From Rhodobacteraceae bacterium UBA6796 (lineage in GTDB: Bacteria; Pseudomonadota; Alphaproteobacteria; Rhodobacterales; Rhodobacteraceae), in the NCBI GenBank assembly GCA_002452815.1, contig DKFM01000018.1:1-64000 (forward strand): a stretch of 64,000 nt of DNA, written 5' to 3'. Below the pieces are notes generated by a model. That model was not told the origin of the DNA and did no database searches. It saw nothing but the letters and a program-made list of their open reading frames with translations. Position numbers and translations under genes: made by a program. Shown here piece by piece: positions 1 through 8,386 of this stretch (positions are counted from its first letter, which is position 1; every line of letters begins with the position of its first letter).

Positions 1-12
1 TTCTGGTTATGA

Positions 13-393
13 GTCCTGAGCCTAGCAGCGGGCCCCACTGCCCTGGTGGCGCTAACGTGTACGGATGTGGCGCGCGAGTTGGGCTATCACGACAGCACGA
101 TCAGCCGTGTTCGCAGCGGGCTTCTGGTGCAGACGCCGCGCGGCATGCTGGCTATGGAGGCATTCTTCGCGCGCATCGGCGCGCGGGGCGAGGGCGCGAT
201 GCCTGCAGCGGCGGTGCGCGCGATCCTTGTCGAACTGATCGGGCAGGAGCTTCCCTCTGCCCCGCTGGGAGATCGAGACCTTGCAAAGGCCCTTGCCGCA
301 CGCGGCATCGAGATTTCACGGCGCGCGGTGGCCAATCACCGGGCGCAGGCCGGTATTCCGCCGGCTCGGGAAAGACGAAAGAAAAGGACATAG
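13..393 (+). pseudogene. rpoN: C-terminal fragment of RNA polymerase sigma-54 factor
   Basis: The frame reads the DNA-binding end of sigma-54: a helix-turn-helix around HDSTISRV, a TPRG turn, then SRRAVANHR, which corresponds to the RpoN box (consensus ARRTVAKYR), and a basic tail. RpoN family members are about 430-500 residues, so only the last quarter is present. Family-like sequence (AAGPTALVALT) begins near position 25, but an in-frame TGA at 10-12 blocks the frame upstream. The longest possible protein from a GTG at 46 has 115 residues. The window edge hides whether a full rpoN with a frameshift lies to the left or whether this is a true remnant. A fragment without the core-binding and activator-contact regions could not work as a sigma factor. 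The stop codon is 3 nt before the next gene. Confidence 0.7.
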
Positions 394-396
394 AAC

Positions 397-1156
397 GTGA
401 CATCAATCAGTTCCGAAATGGCCAAGGTTTACCCATCCGCCAAGGAGGCCCTGGACGGGCTTCTGTTCGACGGCATGTCCATCGCGGCGGGGGGGCTTTG
501 GCCTGTGTGGCATCCCCGAGCTGCTGATCGACGCGCTGGTGGAGAGCGGGGTGAAGGATCTCACCATCGCTTCGAACAACTGCGGCGTGGACGGCTTTGG
601 CCTTGGCAAGCTGCTCGATACCAAGCAGATCAAGAAGATGATGTCGTCCTATGTGGGCGAGAACGCGGAATTCATGCGCCAGTACCTCTCGGGCGAGCTG
701 GAGCTGGAATTCAACCCGCAGGGCACGCTGGCCGAGCGGATGCGCGCGGGCGGCCATGGTATCCCCGGCTTCTACACCAAGACCGGCGTTGGCACCGTGA
801 TCGCCGAGGGCAAGGAGCACAAGGATTTCAACGGCGAGACGTTTATCCTTGAGCGCGGGATCTTCGCCGATGTCTCGATCGTCAAAGCCTGGAAGGCTGA
901 CGAGAGCGGCAACGCGATCTTCCGCAAGACCGCGCGCAACTTCAACCCGCCGGCGGCGATGTGCGGCAAGGTCTGCGTGATGGAAGTCGAAGAGATCGTG
1001 CCCGTGGGCTCGCTCGACCCCGATGCGATCCACCTGCCGGGCATCTATGTGCATCGCGTGATCCAGGGGGAGCACGAAAAGCGGATCGAACAGCGCACCG
1101 TGCGCAAGCGCGCCGATACGAGCAACGTGCCCGCCGGCCAAGGGGAGGACCTGTAA
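397..1156 (+). pseudogene. scoA: 3-oxoacid CoA-transferase subunit A, frameshifted in a G7 run
   Basis: This is the alpha subunit of a ketoacid CoA-transferase, which moves CoA between succinyl-CoA and acetoacetate or a similar 3-oxo acid in the cytosol. The first ~33 codons ([19 protein letters not shown], then IAAGG) match the family. The frame then shifts at G-run 489-495, and the rest ([44 protein letters not shown]) continues in frame +2 to the TAA at 1154-1156. Removing one G restores a continuous protein of about 252 residues. The GTG start at 397 has AAGGA at 384-388, 8 nt upstream; the ATG at 418 is an alternative. The stop overlaps the subunit B start by one base. As given, the product would be truncated and the transferase inactive; a homopolymer sequencing error is the simplest explanation. 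Confidence 0.85.
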
Positions 1157-1785
1157 TGGCTTGGGATCGTAACCAGATGGCGGCCCGCGCCGCCAAGGAA
1201 CTGAAAGACGGCACCTATGTGAACCTCGGCATCGGCATCCCGACGCTGGTTCCGAACTTCATCCCGCCGGGGGTGACGGTGACGCTGCAATCGGAAAACA
1301 GCATGCTCGGCATGGGTCCCTTCCCCTATGAGGGCGACGAGGATCCGGACCTGATCAACGCGGGCAAGCAGACCATCACCGAAATGCCCAACACCGCCTA
1401 TTTCGACAGCGCGACCTCGTTCGGGATGATCCGCGGCGGCAAGGTCGCCATGGCGATTCTGGGCGCGATGGAAGTGTCTGAGAACGGCGACCTGGCGAAC
1501 TGGATGATCCCCGGCAAGCTCGTGAAGGGCATGGGCGGCGCGATGGACCTCGTGGCGGGCGTCAAGCGCGTCGTCGTGGTCATGGATCACGCCAACAAGC
1601 ACGGTGAATCGAAGGTGCTCAAGGAATGCACCCTGCCGCTGACCGGCAAGGGCGTCGTGGACCGGATCATCTCGAACATGGGCGTGATGGACGTGGTTCC
1701 GGGCGGGCTCAAGATCGTCGAACTCGCCGATGGCGTGACCGAGGCCGAACTGCGCGCCGCAACCGAGGCCACCATCGTTGAGTAA
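1156..1785 (+). CDS. scoB: 3-oxoacid CoA-transferase subunit B
   Basis: This is the beta subunit of the CoA-transferase, 209 residues, normal for the family. The glycine-rich GIGIPTLV segment and the SENSMLGMGP motif are present; Glu47 in SEN corresponds to the catalytic glutamate that forms the glutamyl-CoA thioester. The ATG overlaps the subunit A stop (TAATG) and GGGGAGGAC lies just upstream, so the two are translationally coupled and should be made 1:1. Together they would activate acetoacetate or a related 3-oxo acid. The exact substrate cannot be read from sequence. Confidence 0.93.
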   Translation: MAWDRNQMAARAAKELKDGTYVNLGIGIPTLVPNFIPPGVTVTLQSENSMLGMGPFPYEGDEDPDLINAGKQTITEMPNTAYFDSATSFGMIRGGKVAMAILGAMEVSENGDLANWMIPGKLVKGMGGAMDLVAGVKRVVVVMDHANKHGESKVLKECTLPLTGKGVVDRIISNMGVMDVVPGGLKIVELADGVTEAELRAATEATIVE

Positions 1786-2055
1786 TTCTGGCTACATGGG
1801 ACAATTTTCCGACCGTCTGAGCAACGTCGCGCAGCCCCATGAGCCGCCCGGCTGAACGCGGCATGCGTAGTCCGGGCAGGGAGAGCATATTGGCTTCGAA
1901 GCAGATCGTTGAGGGTTCATAGAGTTCATTTCGCCGTTGAATAATGTTGCCCGATCTCCGTTTGGCCGACAAAATTGAGCACGCATTCTTCGGCAGAGAG
2001 CGGTTGGAGGTGGGCCGTACGCGCGAAGAGTGCGAGGTTCTGGGAGGAACTGGCG

Positions 2056-3066
2056 ATGCTTGAGAGGGCGCTCCTTGAGGATGGGCGTGGCAAGACGCTG
2101 CTGCAAGGCAAGCTCAACGACACGCGCGACTGGCAGGTGGTCAACGACTTCTGCACCAAGACCTACATGCCGCTCTCGACGCGACCGCTGACGCGGGGCG
2201 CCGACCCTGATGCCACGATCCGGATGCTGAAGGTTGGCGGGATCAGGTTCAGCCGGTTCTGCTTTGGCACGCCGACGCGCGCGGATGATTTCGATCCGGA
2301 TTCGGGCAATATCATCGTCGTCAACACCCTGCGCGGCAGCGTGCGTCACCCGTTGCTGGGGAATGACGCGGTTGATAGCCGGCCCGGCGACAGCTATGTG
2401 GTGGATTGCTCGCGCACGGATTACTGGAATATCGCGGACGGGAGCGACCTGCAGCTCAACCTGACGATCCCGCACAAGCTGATGGCGGAGACTGCCGCGC
2501 GCTGGTACGGCTTCGTTCCTGGCGACGATCTGTGGAAGAAACGCCTGATCTTCAGCGCCGGGCAATCGGCGTGGCTGTCCTTGCTCGATTACACGACCCG
2601 CTCGCTCGATGCGCGCCATGACGGCATCGGCGATCCGCTGATCGAGCGGCGGATCGAAGAGATGATCTGTCTTGAACTGCTGCAGAACTGGGCCGCCAAT
2701 TCGGGGCTGAACCTTGAAACCGGCGCTCGCTCCGCCGCGCCGCATTATGTGCGCGAGGCTGAGCGGATCATGGTCGAACACGCCGCCGAGGCACTCAGCA
2801 TCACCGAGATCGCGGCCGAGCTTGAGATCAGTGCGCGCAGCCTTTCCGAAGGGTTCCGGCGGTTTCGCGGGATCTCTCCGCATGACTTCATGACCGCGCA
2901 GCGACTCGACGGATTGCGCCGTGCCTTGCTGCAGGCCGAGCGGGGCGAGACGGTCCGCTCGATTGCCTCGGCGCGTGGCTATGTCAACTTCGGCGCGATG
3001 ACCGCCGCCTATCGCAAGCGGTTTGGGGAAAGCCCGGGGCAGACGCTGGCGGCGACCCGCACCTGA
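2056..3066 (+). CDS. AraC-family transcriptional regulator
   Basis: The C-terminal ~100 residues (from about 232) carry two helix-turn-helix motifs of the AraC/XylS type, with ITEIAAELEISARSLSEGF and the second one around VRSIASARGYVNFGAM ending in RKRFGESPGQ. The N-terminal half looks like the cupin-type effector domain seen in AraC_binding_2-like regulators. The ATG at 2056 has GGGAGG at 2042-2047 with 8-nt spacing, giving 336 residues; an upstream in-frame TTG at 1975 lacks such a site. It lies between scoAB and a zinc alcohol dehydrogenase, all on the same strand, so it may control one of them, but no operator is recognisable. The 270-bp gap before it shows no convincing gene. Confidence 0.9.
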   Translation: MLERALLEDGRGKTLLQGKLNDTRDWQVVNDFCTKTYMPLSTRPLTRGADPDATIRMLKVGGIRFSRFCFGTPTRADDFDPDSGNIIVVNTLRGSVRHPLLGNDAVDSRPGDSYVVDCSRTDYWNIADGSDLQLNLTIPHKLMAETAARWYGFVPGDDLWKKRLIFSAGQSAWLSLLDYTTRSLDARHDGIGDPLIERRIEEMICLELLQNWAANSGLNLETGARSAAPHYVREAERIMVEHAAEALSITEIAAELEISARSLSEGFRRFRGISPHDFMTAQRLDGLRRALLQAERGETVRSIASARGYVNFGAMTAAYRKRFGESPGQTLAATRT

Positions 3067-3292
3067 GCGCGCACCGGCCCGACTGTCATCCGCGCGGATG
3101 CCGCCGCGTCTTTCCGCGATGCGGCGTGGGTTTGCTTCCGAAATGGATCGGCGTTTTCCAGCTTCGATCCGGCTTTGGTATACCACGGTCTATCTCTTTG
3201 CGGCGCCCCGGCTAGGCTTGGGCCCAGGCAGGTGCGTGGCGGACAGGGGCTCGCTCGCGCACCGGACGCCAAAGGCAAAGAGGAGGAGACCC

Positions 3293-4330
3293 ATGAAAGC
3301 ACTCGTGTATCAGGGACCCGGGCAGAAGGCCTGGGCCGACAAGGATAAACCCGAAATCCAGAAGCCGACGGATGTGATCGTCAAGATCACCAAGACCACG
3401 ATCTGCGGCACCGACCTGCATATTCTGAAGGGCGATGTGCCGACGGTCGATGCAGGCCGGACGCTGGGCCATGAAGGTGTGGGCGTGGTCGAGGCGGTGG
3501 GCGCCGCAGTGGAGAACTTCAAGCCGGGCGATGCGGTGCTGATCTCCTGCGTGACCTCCTGCGGGAAATGCGCCAACTGCAAGCGTCAGCTCTATGCGCA
3601 TTGCTCGGATGGCGGCTGGATTCTGGGCCACCTGATCGATGGCACGCAGGCCGAATATGTGCGCATCCCGCATGGCGACAACTCGCTCTACCCGATCCCG
3701 GACGGGGCGGACGAAGAGGCGCTGGTGATGCTGTCGGATATCATGCCGACGGGGCTCGAGATCGGCGTGCAATACGGCAATGTCAAACCGGGCGACACGA
3801 TCGCGATCATCGGCGCGGGGCCGGTGGGGATGTCGGTGCTCCTGACCGCGCAGTTCTATTCGCCCGGGCGCATCGTGATGATCGACATGGACCCTGCGCG
3901 GCTTGAGCTGGCCAAGCAGTTCGGCGCGACCGACACGATCCAGGTCGGCGCCGAAGATCCGGTGGCGAAGATACTCGAGATGACCGGCGGTCTTGGCGTT
4001 GACGTCGCCATCGAGGCGGTGGGCGTGCCCGCGACTTTTGATATCTGCCAGAAGATCGTCTCGGCCGGCGGTAATATCGCCAATGTGGGCGTTCACGGCA
4101 CGCCGGTGCAGCTTCATATCGAGGAACTCTGGATCAAGAACATCAACATCTCGATGGGCCTGGTGAGTACAAACACGACGCCGATGCTGCTCAAGACGCT
4201 GAACGCGGGCAAGGTCAATCCCGGCAAACTGGTGACCCACCGCTTCAAGCTCGACGAGATCCTGGAGGCCTATGAGGTCTTCGGAAACGCCGCGCGCGAG
4301 AAGGCGATGAAGGTCATCCTGAACGCCTGA
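3293..4330 (+). CDS. zinc-dependent alcohol dehydrogenase
   Basis: This is a medium-chain dehydrogenase/reductase of 345 residues that oxidises an alcohol with NAD(P)+. Cys38 in ICGTD and GHEGVG supply the catalytic-zinc ligands. The structural zinc lobe is seen as CGKCANCKRQLYAHC. The Rossmann nucleotide site is IIGAGPVGM, with an acidic residue (IDMDPARL) at the end of the next strand that favours NAD+. The start follows a strong GAGGAGGAG Shine-Dalgarno sequence. It is monocistronic with a terminator 25 nt after the stop. The family includes secondary-alcohol and butanediol-type enzymes; the substrate is not decided by sequence. Confidence 0.93.
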   Translation: MKALVYQGPGQKAWADKDKPEIQKPTDVIVKITKTTICGTDLHILKGDVPTVDAGRTLGHEGVGVVEAVGAAVENFKPGDAVLISCVTSCGKCANCKRQLYAHCSDGGWILGHLIDGTQAEYVRIPHGDNSLYPIPDGADEEALVMLSDIMPTGLEIGVQYGNVKPGDTIAIIGAGPVGMSVLLTAQFYSPGRIVMIDMDPARLELAKQFGATDTIQVGAEDPVAKILEMTGGLGVDVAIEAVGVPATFDICQKIVSAGGNIANVGVHGTPVQLHIEELWIKNINISMGLVSTNTTPMLLKTLNAGKVNPGKLVTHRFKLDEILEAYEVFGNAAREKAMKVILNA

Positions 4331-4355
4331 GTGGCCTGAGTTCCTCTCCCCAAGG

Positions 4356-4386
4356 GCCCCGCCTTCGTCGGCGGGGCTCCTCTTTT
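4356..4386 (+). terminator. Rho-independent terminator after alcohol dehydrogenase
   Basis: A perfect 8-bp stem (GCCCCGCC at 4356-4363, GGCGGGGC at 4370-4377) with a 6-nt loop is followed by TCCTCTTTT. Confidence 0.85.
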
Positions 4387-4651
4387 GGGCGTGTGACCTG
4401 CCACGAGCCTTCTCATCCGAAGTTGTTTAGAGGCCGCCCCACGCGAATCCGCATCCTCAGATTGGAAAGCGCGAGGGCAGAGTTTTCAGGGTATCTGATC
4501 ATTTGACGCACGCCGACAGGCTTCGGAGATCATTCGACTTCCGCTACGCCGCGTGTTGCATCTCATCGCATCCAAATGCATTTCTTATGGCGGGTAATTT
4601 GGCGGGTATCCCCGTCTTGTCCGCATAAAATCTAATGATTTCAGATGGAAG
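4387..4651. other. intergenic stretch with locally lower GC and GGCGGGTA direct repeats
   Basis: No gene is visible between the terminator and the tRNA-Ser 3' end. The DNA is visibly more AT-rich than its surroundings. GGCGGGTA occurs twice, at 4589-4596 and 4601-4608, about 45 nt from the CCA end of the tRNA. This could be an old integration-site scar, since tRNA-Ser 3' ends are common attachment sites, but no integrase or duplicated tRNA end is present. Confidence 0.35.
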
Positions 4652-4741
4652 TGGCGGAGAGACAGGGATTCGAACCCTGGGTCGGCGCAAACCGACAACG
4701 GTTTTCGAGACCGCCGCATTCGACCACTCTGCCACCTCTCC
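4652..4741 (-). tRNA. tRNA-Ser (anticodon CGA)
   Basis: On the minus strand a 90-nt cloverleaf starts GGAGAGGTGGCAGAGTGG and ends TCTCTCC-G-CCA. The anticodon loop is CTCGAAA, giving CGA, which reads UCG. A long variable arm (GTCGG..CCGAC), typical of class II tRNA-Ser, and GGTTCGAATCC in the T arm are present. CCA is encoded at 4652-4654. Confidence 0.96.
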
Positions 4742-4965
4742 GCGTCAGGGGTCTTCGTGAGGCGGGGATTTATCGTGCCGCACGGGGGGTTGCAACCGCT
4801 TTTTGCAGGATTTTTTCAAAACTGTCGCGGGACGTGGCAGGGCGCCTGCGGGGCTGGCGATTTGGCGCCGGAATGCAGGGGGTTTGCGCGGGTGGCGGCG
4901 GTGGGCGCTTGGCAGATCGGGCGGGGCAGAGTAGCCATGTGGGGGCAGTTTGGGAGTGGCCGCCG

Positions 4966-5805
4966 ATGATCCGTCGATTCTTTATCGCCTGGGGGCAGGG
5001 GCTCTGCGCGGCGCTGGTGCTGGGCGGGCTGGGGGCCGGGCCAGCGCAGGCCGACCCGGCGCGGATTTCGGACCTTTTGCAGACCGGCCCGATCTTCGAG
5101 ATCCTGCAGCAGGAGGGCGTGGATTACGGCGCCGATCTGTCCGAGGAGATGCTGGGGCAGCCCGCCGATCCCGCCTGGCGCGCCGAGGTGGCCGAGATCC
5201 ATGCGCCCAACCGGCTGCGTCCGCCCTATGAGGCGGCCTTTGCCGCCGCGCTGGAGGGGGCCGATCAAAGGGCCATCGAGGACTGGCTGACCTCGGATCT
5301 TGGGCATCGGGTCGTCACGCTGGAAGTCAGCGCGCGCCGGGCATTGCTGGACCCGGATGTCGAGGAGGCGGCGCTGATCGCGGCGGAACGCGCGGATGCG
5401 GCGGGGGATGCGCGGCTGAAGGCGGTGCGCGCGGTGATCGAGGCCGCTGATCTGGTCGAGCCGAACGTGATAGGCGGGCTGAATGCCAATCTGGCCTTCT
5501 ATCGCGCAATGGCGGCCGGGCAGGCCTTTCCCTACGAGGTGACCGAGACCGACATGCTGGCCGAGGTGGCCGCGCAGGAGCCCGACATCCGGGCCGATGT
5601 GACCGGCTGGCTCGAAGGCTATCTTTTTATGGCCTATGCCCCGCTCAGCCTGGACGAGTTGCACGACTGCGCCGAATTCAGCGACTCGCCCGCCGGGCGG
5701 GCGCTGATGCAGGCGCAGTTCGCGGCCTTTGACGTGATTTATGAAACCAGTTCCGCCGCACTGGGGGCGGCCCTGGCGCGGCGGATGGCGGGGATGGAGC
5801 TGTAA
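4966..5805 (+). CDS. secreted DUF2059-family protein
   Basis: The 279-residue product begins with a signal peptide: an RR-containing N terminus, a hydrophobic stretch to about residue 25, and cleavage after AQA. The mature part is helical and rich in Ala, Glu and Asp, and it resembles the DUF2059 proteins of Rhodobacteraceae, whose function is unknown. No catalytic motif is recognisable. The ATG at 4966 is chosen because the signal peptide follows directly. The gene ends exactly where the convergent SDR gene ends (stops at 5805 and 5806), leaving no intergenic base. Confidence 0.8.
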   Translation: MIRRFFIAWGQGLCAALVLGGLGAGPAQADPARISDLLQTGPIFEILQQEGVDYGADLSEEMLGQPADPAWRAEVAEIHAPNRLRPPYEAAFAAALEGADQRAIEDWLTSDLGHRVVTLEVSARRALLDPDVEEAALIAAERADAAGDARLKAVRAVIEAADLVEPNVIGGLNANLAFYRAMAAGQAFPYEVTETDMLAEVAAQEPDIRADVTGWLEGYLFMAYAPLSLDELHDCAEFSDSPAGRALMQAQFAAFDVIYETSSAALGAALARRMAGMEL

Positions 5806-6552
5806 TCAGCGCATCCGGAGCGCACCGTCGAGGCGGATCACCTCGCCGTTCAGATAACCGCAGGAAATGATGAACCCGGCCAGCCGGGCATATTCCGCCG
5901 GATCGCCCAGGCGTTTGGGGAAGGTGACCTCGGCGGCAAGGCTGTCTTGCACCTCGGCGGGCAGGCCTTTCATCATCGGCGTGGCGAAGATCCCCGGCGC
6001 GATCGCGCAGACCCGGATGCCCTGGGTCGCCAGATCGCGTGCCAGTGGCAGCGTCATCCCCGCGATCCCGCCTTTCGAAGCGGCATAGGCGGCCTGGCCC
6101 TTCTGCCCGTCGAAGGCCGCGATCGAGGCGGTGTTGACGATCACGCCGCGCTCGGGGCCCGGGTTTTGCGCCATCTCGGCGGCAGCCAGCCGCAGCACGT
6201 TGAAACTGCCGATCAGGTTGATCTCGATCGTGCGGGAGAAACTGTCCAGCCGATGCGGCCCGTCGCGGCCCACCACACGCTCGCCCGTGGCGATGCCCGC
6301 GCAATTGACCAGCGCATCAATGCCGCCCATCGCGGCCTTGGCCTGCGCGATTCCGGCCGCCACGCTGGCTTCGCTGGTCACATCCACCTGAGCGAACTCT
6401 CCGCCGATTTCGGCCGCCAGCGCGGTACCGCGCGCCGTGTCGCGGTCAAACAGGGTGACCTGCGCGCCCTGCGCGGCAAGGTACTGCGCGGTCGCCGCCC
6501 CCAGACCCGAGGCCCCTCCGGTGACAATCGCCCTGAGTTGCTGCAGTTCCAT
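5806..6552 (-). CDS. SDR-family dehydrogenase, 3-hydroxyacyl-CoA dehydrogenase type 2-like
   Basis: This is a classical short-chain dehydrogenase of 248 residues. It has the cofactor motif TGGASGLG near residue 11, NCAG at the substrate side, a catalytic serine in NTASIAA and the YAASK catalytic Tyr/Lys pair. Asp at the end of beta-2 (FDRD) favours NAD(H). Overall resemblance is to the HSD10 / 3-hydroxy-2-methylbutyryl-CoA dehydrogenase group, so an acyl-CoA beta-oxidation or branched-chain role is likely but not proven. The ATG follows GGGAGGACAGA. A 24-bp palindrome lies 12 nt upstream of the start and probably binds a TetR-type repressor. Confidence 0.88.
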   Translation of the reverse strand: MELQQLRAIVTGGASGLGAATAQYLAAQGAQVTLFDRDTARGTALAAEIGGEFAQVDVTSEASVAAGIAQAKAAMGGIDALVNCAGIATGERVVGRDGPHRLDSFSRTIEINLIGSFNVLRLAAAEMAQNPGPERGVIVNTASIAAFDGQKGQAAYAASKGGIAGMTLPLARDLATQGIRVCAIAPGIFATPMMKGLPAEVQDSLAAEVTFPKRLGDPAEYARLAGFIISCGYLNGEVIRLDGALRMR

Positions 6553-6564
6553 TCTGTCCTCCCG

Positions 6565-6588
6565 ATAACTGAACACATGTTCAGTTAT
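6565..6588. promoter_or_regulatory. palindromic operator upstream of the SDR gene
   Basis: ATAACTGAACA and TGTTCAGTTAT form perfect 11-bp arms separated by CA. The core GAACA..TGTTC resembles operators of TetR-family regulators of acyl-CoA metabolism genes. Its place 13-36 nt upstream of the SDR ATG would let a bound protein block transcription of that gene. Confidence 0.65.
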
Positions 6589-6768
6589 GCCGGGGGCGAT
6601 GCGCCCTGTCCAGTCCGGCCTTCTGCGCCAACCGGGCGGCCTTCGGCGCAATCTTGCCGCACCCCCTCGAAATCATGGAACGGAAGGTCTATAATAACGT
6701 TGCTCCGAATGTGGGGGCTGTGCCTTTTGTTTCGGCCCCACGGTGATGGAGACAAAAAGGAGGGATCC

Positions 6769-7362
6769 ATGAAACGTATTGTATCTTTTGTGGCCGCCAG
6801 CGTTCTTGCCGCGCCTGCTGCTTTCGCCGGGGGCTATGTGGCGCCCGTCGTGGAGCCGGAAGTGGCGCCAGTGGTGATGCCGGTTGCGGGGCGTGACTGG
6901 ACCGGGTTCTATGGCGGTGTCCAGCTGGGCTACGGCGATGCCTCGGTCGATGATTTTGATTTCAGCGCCGACGGCGCCTTTGGCGGTGTCCACGCAGGTT
7001 ACATGTATGATTTCGGCAAATTCGTGCTGGGCGGTGAGCTGGCCTATTCCGCGGCCGACATCAGTTCCTCTGACGGGTTTGGCAAGATCGACTCGATGAC
7101 CCAGCTGAAACTGCTGGCCGGTGCCGATATGGGCGACTGGCTGCTTTACGGGACCGCCGGGATCGAGCGTCTGAACGTTGCGGTCGGTGCGACCGATTTC
7201 TCTGACAACATCGGCTTTGGCGGTATCGGTGCCGCTTGGGCGATGAACGACAACTGGATGCTCGGTGGCGAGGTGCTGTATCACAAGGCCGACGATTTCG
7301 ACGGCACCGGCGTGGACGGCGATATGACCACCGTTGGTCTGAAAGCCTCGTTCCGCTTCTGA
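6769..7362 (+). CDS. outer-membrane beta-barrel protein
   Basis: The 197-residue protein has a signal peptide ending AFA (residues 1-21), a short Pro/Val-rich linker, then repeated amphipathic strands beginning RDWTGFYGGVQLGYG and ending in KASFRF. A terminal phenylalanine is the usual signature for BAM-dependent insertion. This matches the small Omp25/OmpA-like barrel family of alphaproteobacteria. AAAGGAGGG at 6756-6764 precedes the ATG. It stands alone, followed by a strong hairpin shared with the convergent gene. It is probably structural or a minor pore. Confidence 0.88.
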   Translation: MKRIVSFVAASVLAAPAAFAGGYVAPVVEPEVAPVVMPVAGRDWTGFYGGVQLGYGDASVDDFDFSADGAFGGVHAGYMYDFGKFVLGGELAYSAADISSSDGFGKIDSMTQLKLLAGADMGDWLLYGTAGIERLNVAVGATDFSDNIGFGGIGAAWAMNDNWMLGGEVLYHKADDFDGTGVDGDMTTVGLKASFRF

Positions 7363-7372
7363 TCCAAGACGG

Positions 7373-7393
7373 GCGGGCGCTACCAGCGCCCGC
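7373..7393. terminator. hairpin between convergent outer-membrane and TPM genes
   Basis: GCGGGCGC (7373-7380) pairs perfectly with GCGCCCGC (7386-7393) over a 5-nt loop. There is no T-run. It overlaps the stop codon of the minus-strand TPM gene and could end both transcripts. Confidence 0.45.
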
Positions 7394-8222
7394 TCGCACC
7401 ACCACCCGAGGATCGCCCGCCACCGAAAGACCCGCCCGAATTGCGTGTCTTGCGTGAGACGGTGAAAGGTGTGCGGCGGCTCCAGTCGCAGTTCCGGCAG
7501 CGTTCTTCGGTATGCCCGCTGCCGGTGTGGTCTCGGGTCGCAGGAGTGTCGATCACCCGTTCCCGGTTCAGCCCGACCGCGCCGCAATTCGGGCAGCGTT
7601 TCACGCGCCCGATCAGTTTCCAGATCTGTGTTCGCAGGACAGAGACGGCGAAGGCCAGCACCACCCCGATTGCCAGAACCTTGCCGATCCAGTCGCGATT
7701 TTGCGCAGGCGGCGGGGACAGCCCTTCGATGTGGCGTTTCACGATCTGCGTGATTACCGCCTCGGTGCCGGTCTCGATCCCTTCGGCCATGCGCCCGTCC
7801 CGAAATGCGGGCAGCATCACCCGATTGACGATGTCCTGCGCGGGGATGTCGTATTCCGGGTTGTAGCCCGCGCCCAGTTCGATCCGCATTTCACGATCCT
7901 CGGCCAGCACCAGGATCAGGATTCCGTCGTTGCGGGTTGCGTCGCCAATCCCCCAGCCGTTGAACACCCGCGTCGCGAAAGCCTCGAGCGAGTCGGCCGG
8001 GTCATAGCTGGCGCGTGTGGGCAGGGTGAGCACCGTTACCTCGATCCCGCTGGCCTCGCGCAGCGTATCCAGCCGCGCCGCGATCCGCGCTTCGGCATCG
8101 GCGGGCAGAAGATCGGCGTCATCATTCACCGCAAGGCTATGATAGGGCGGGTAGGGCTCGGCCCCAGCAGGGCCGCATAGTGCCAGCCACACCCCCAGCA
8201 TCCATCCGATCACGACGCGCAT
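7380..8222 (-). CDS. TPM-domain (YgcG-type) membrane protein
   Basis: The 280-residue protein has a signal peptide (cleavage after GAEP region), then a TPM domain (about residues 30-160; NDDADLLP, EVTVLTLPTR, GWGIGD, LVLAEDREMRIE). A membrane helix follows (VLAIGVVLAFAVSVL). The C-terminal part has two CxxC pairs (CPNC and CRNC) that look like a zinc ribbon, and a Gly/Ser-rich tail. TPM proteins are anchored with the TPM domain outside the cytoplasm; plant Psb32 homologues act in photosystem repair, while bacterial roles are mostly unknown. It is transcribed divergently from the Lrp gene. Confidence 0.88.
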   Translation of the reverse strand: MRVVIGWMLGVWLALCGPAGAEPYPPYHSLAVNDDADLLPADAEARIAARLDTLREASGIEVTVLTLPTRASYDPADSLEAFATRVFNGWGIGDATRNDGILILVLAEDREMRIELGAGYNPEYDIPAQDIVNRVMLPAFRDGRMAEGIETGTEAVITQIVKRHIEGLSPPPAQNRDWIGKVLAIGVVLAFAVSVLRTQIWKLIGRVKRCPNCGAVGLNRERVIDTPATRDHTGSGHTEERCRNCDWSRRTPFTVSRKTRNSGGSFGGGRSSGGGASGRW

Positions 8223-8386
8223 TCAGGCTCTCCACCGTTCGGGTCACAGGCCCGTCATCATCGGTGCAATGGTGCGAAAGGTCAAATTTTGCGGCCGATC
8301 CAGCCGCATGCCGCATATATTTCTTTAAAATCCGATATGGACGTTATATTTTGCTGGCGAATCGAATTCTTGCGTGGGGTTTTCCT

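Noticed and set aside
4544..4735. Minus-strand ORF with SKTVVGLRRPRVRIPVSPP
   Set aside because: This is the translated tRNA-Ser gene, a common false protein.
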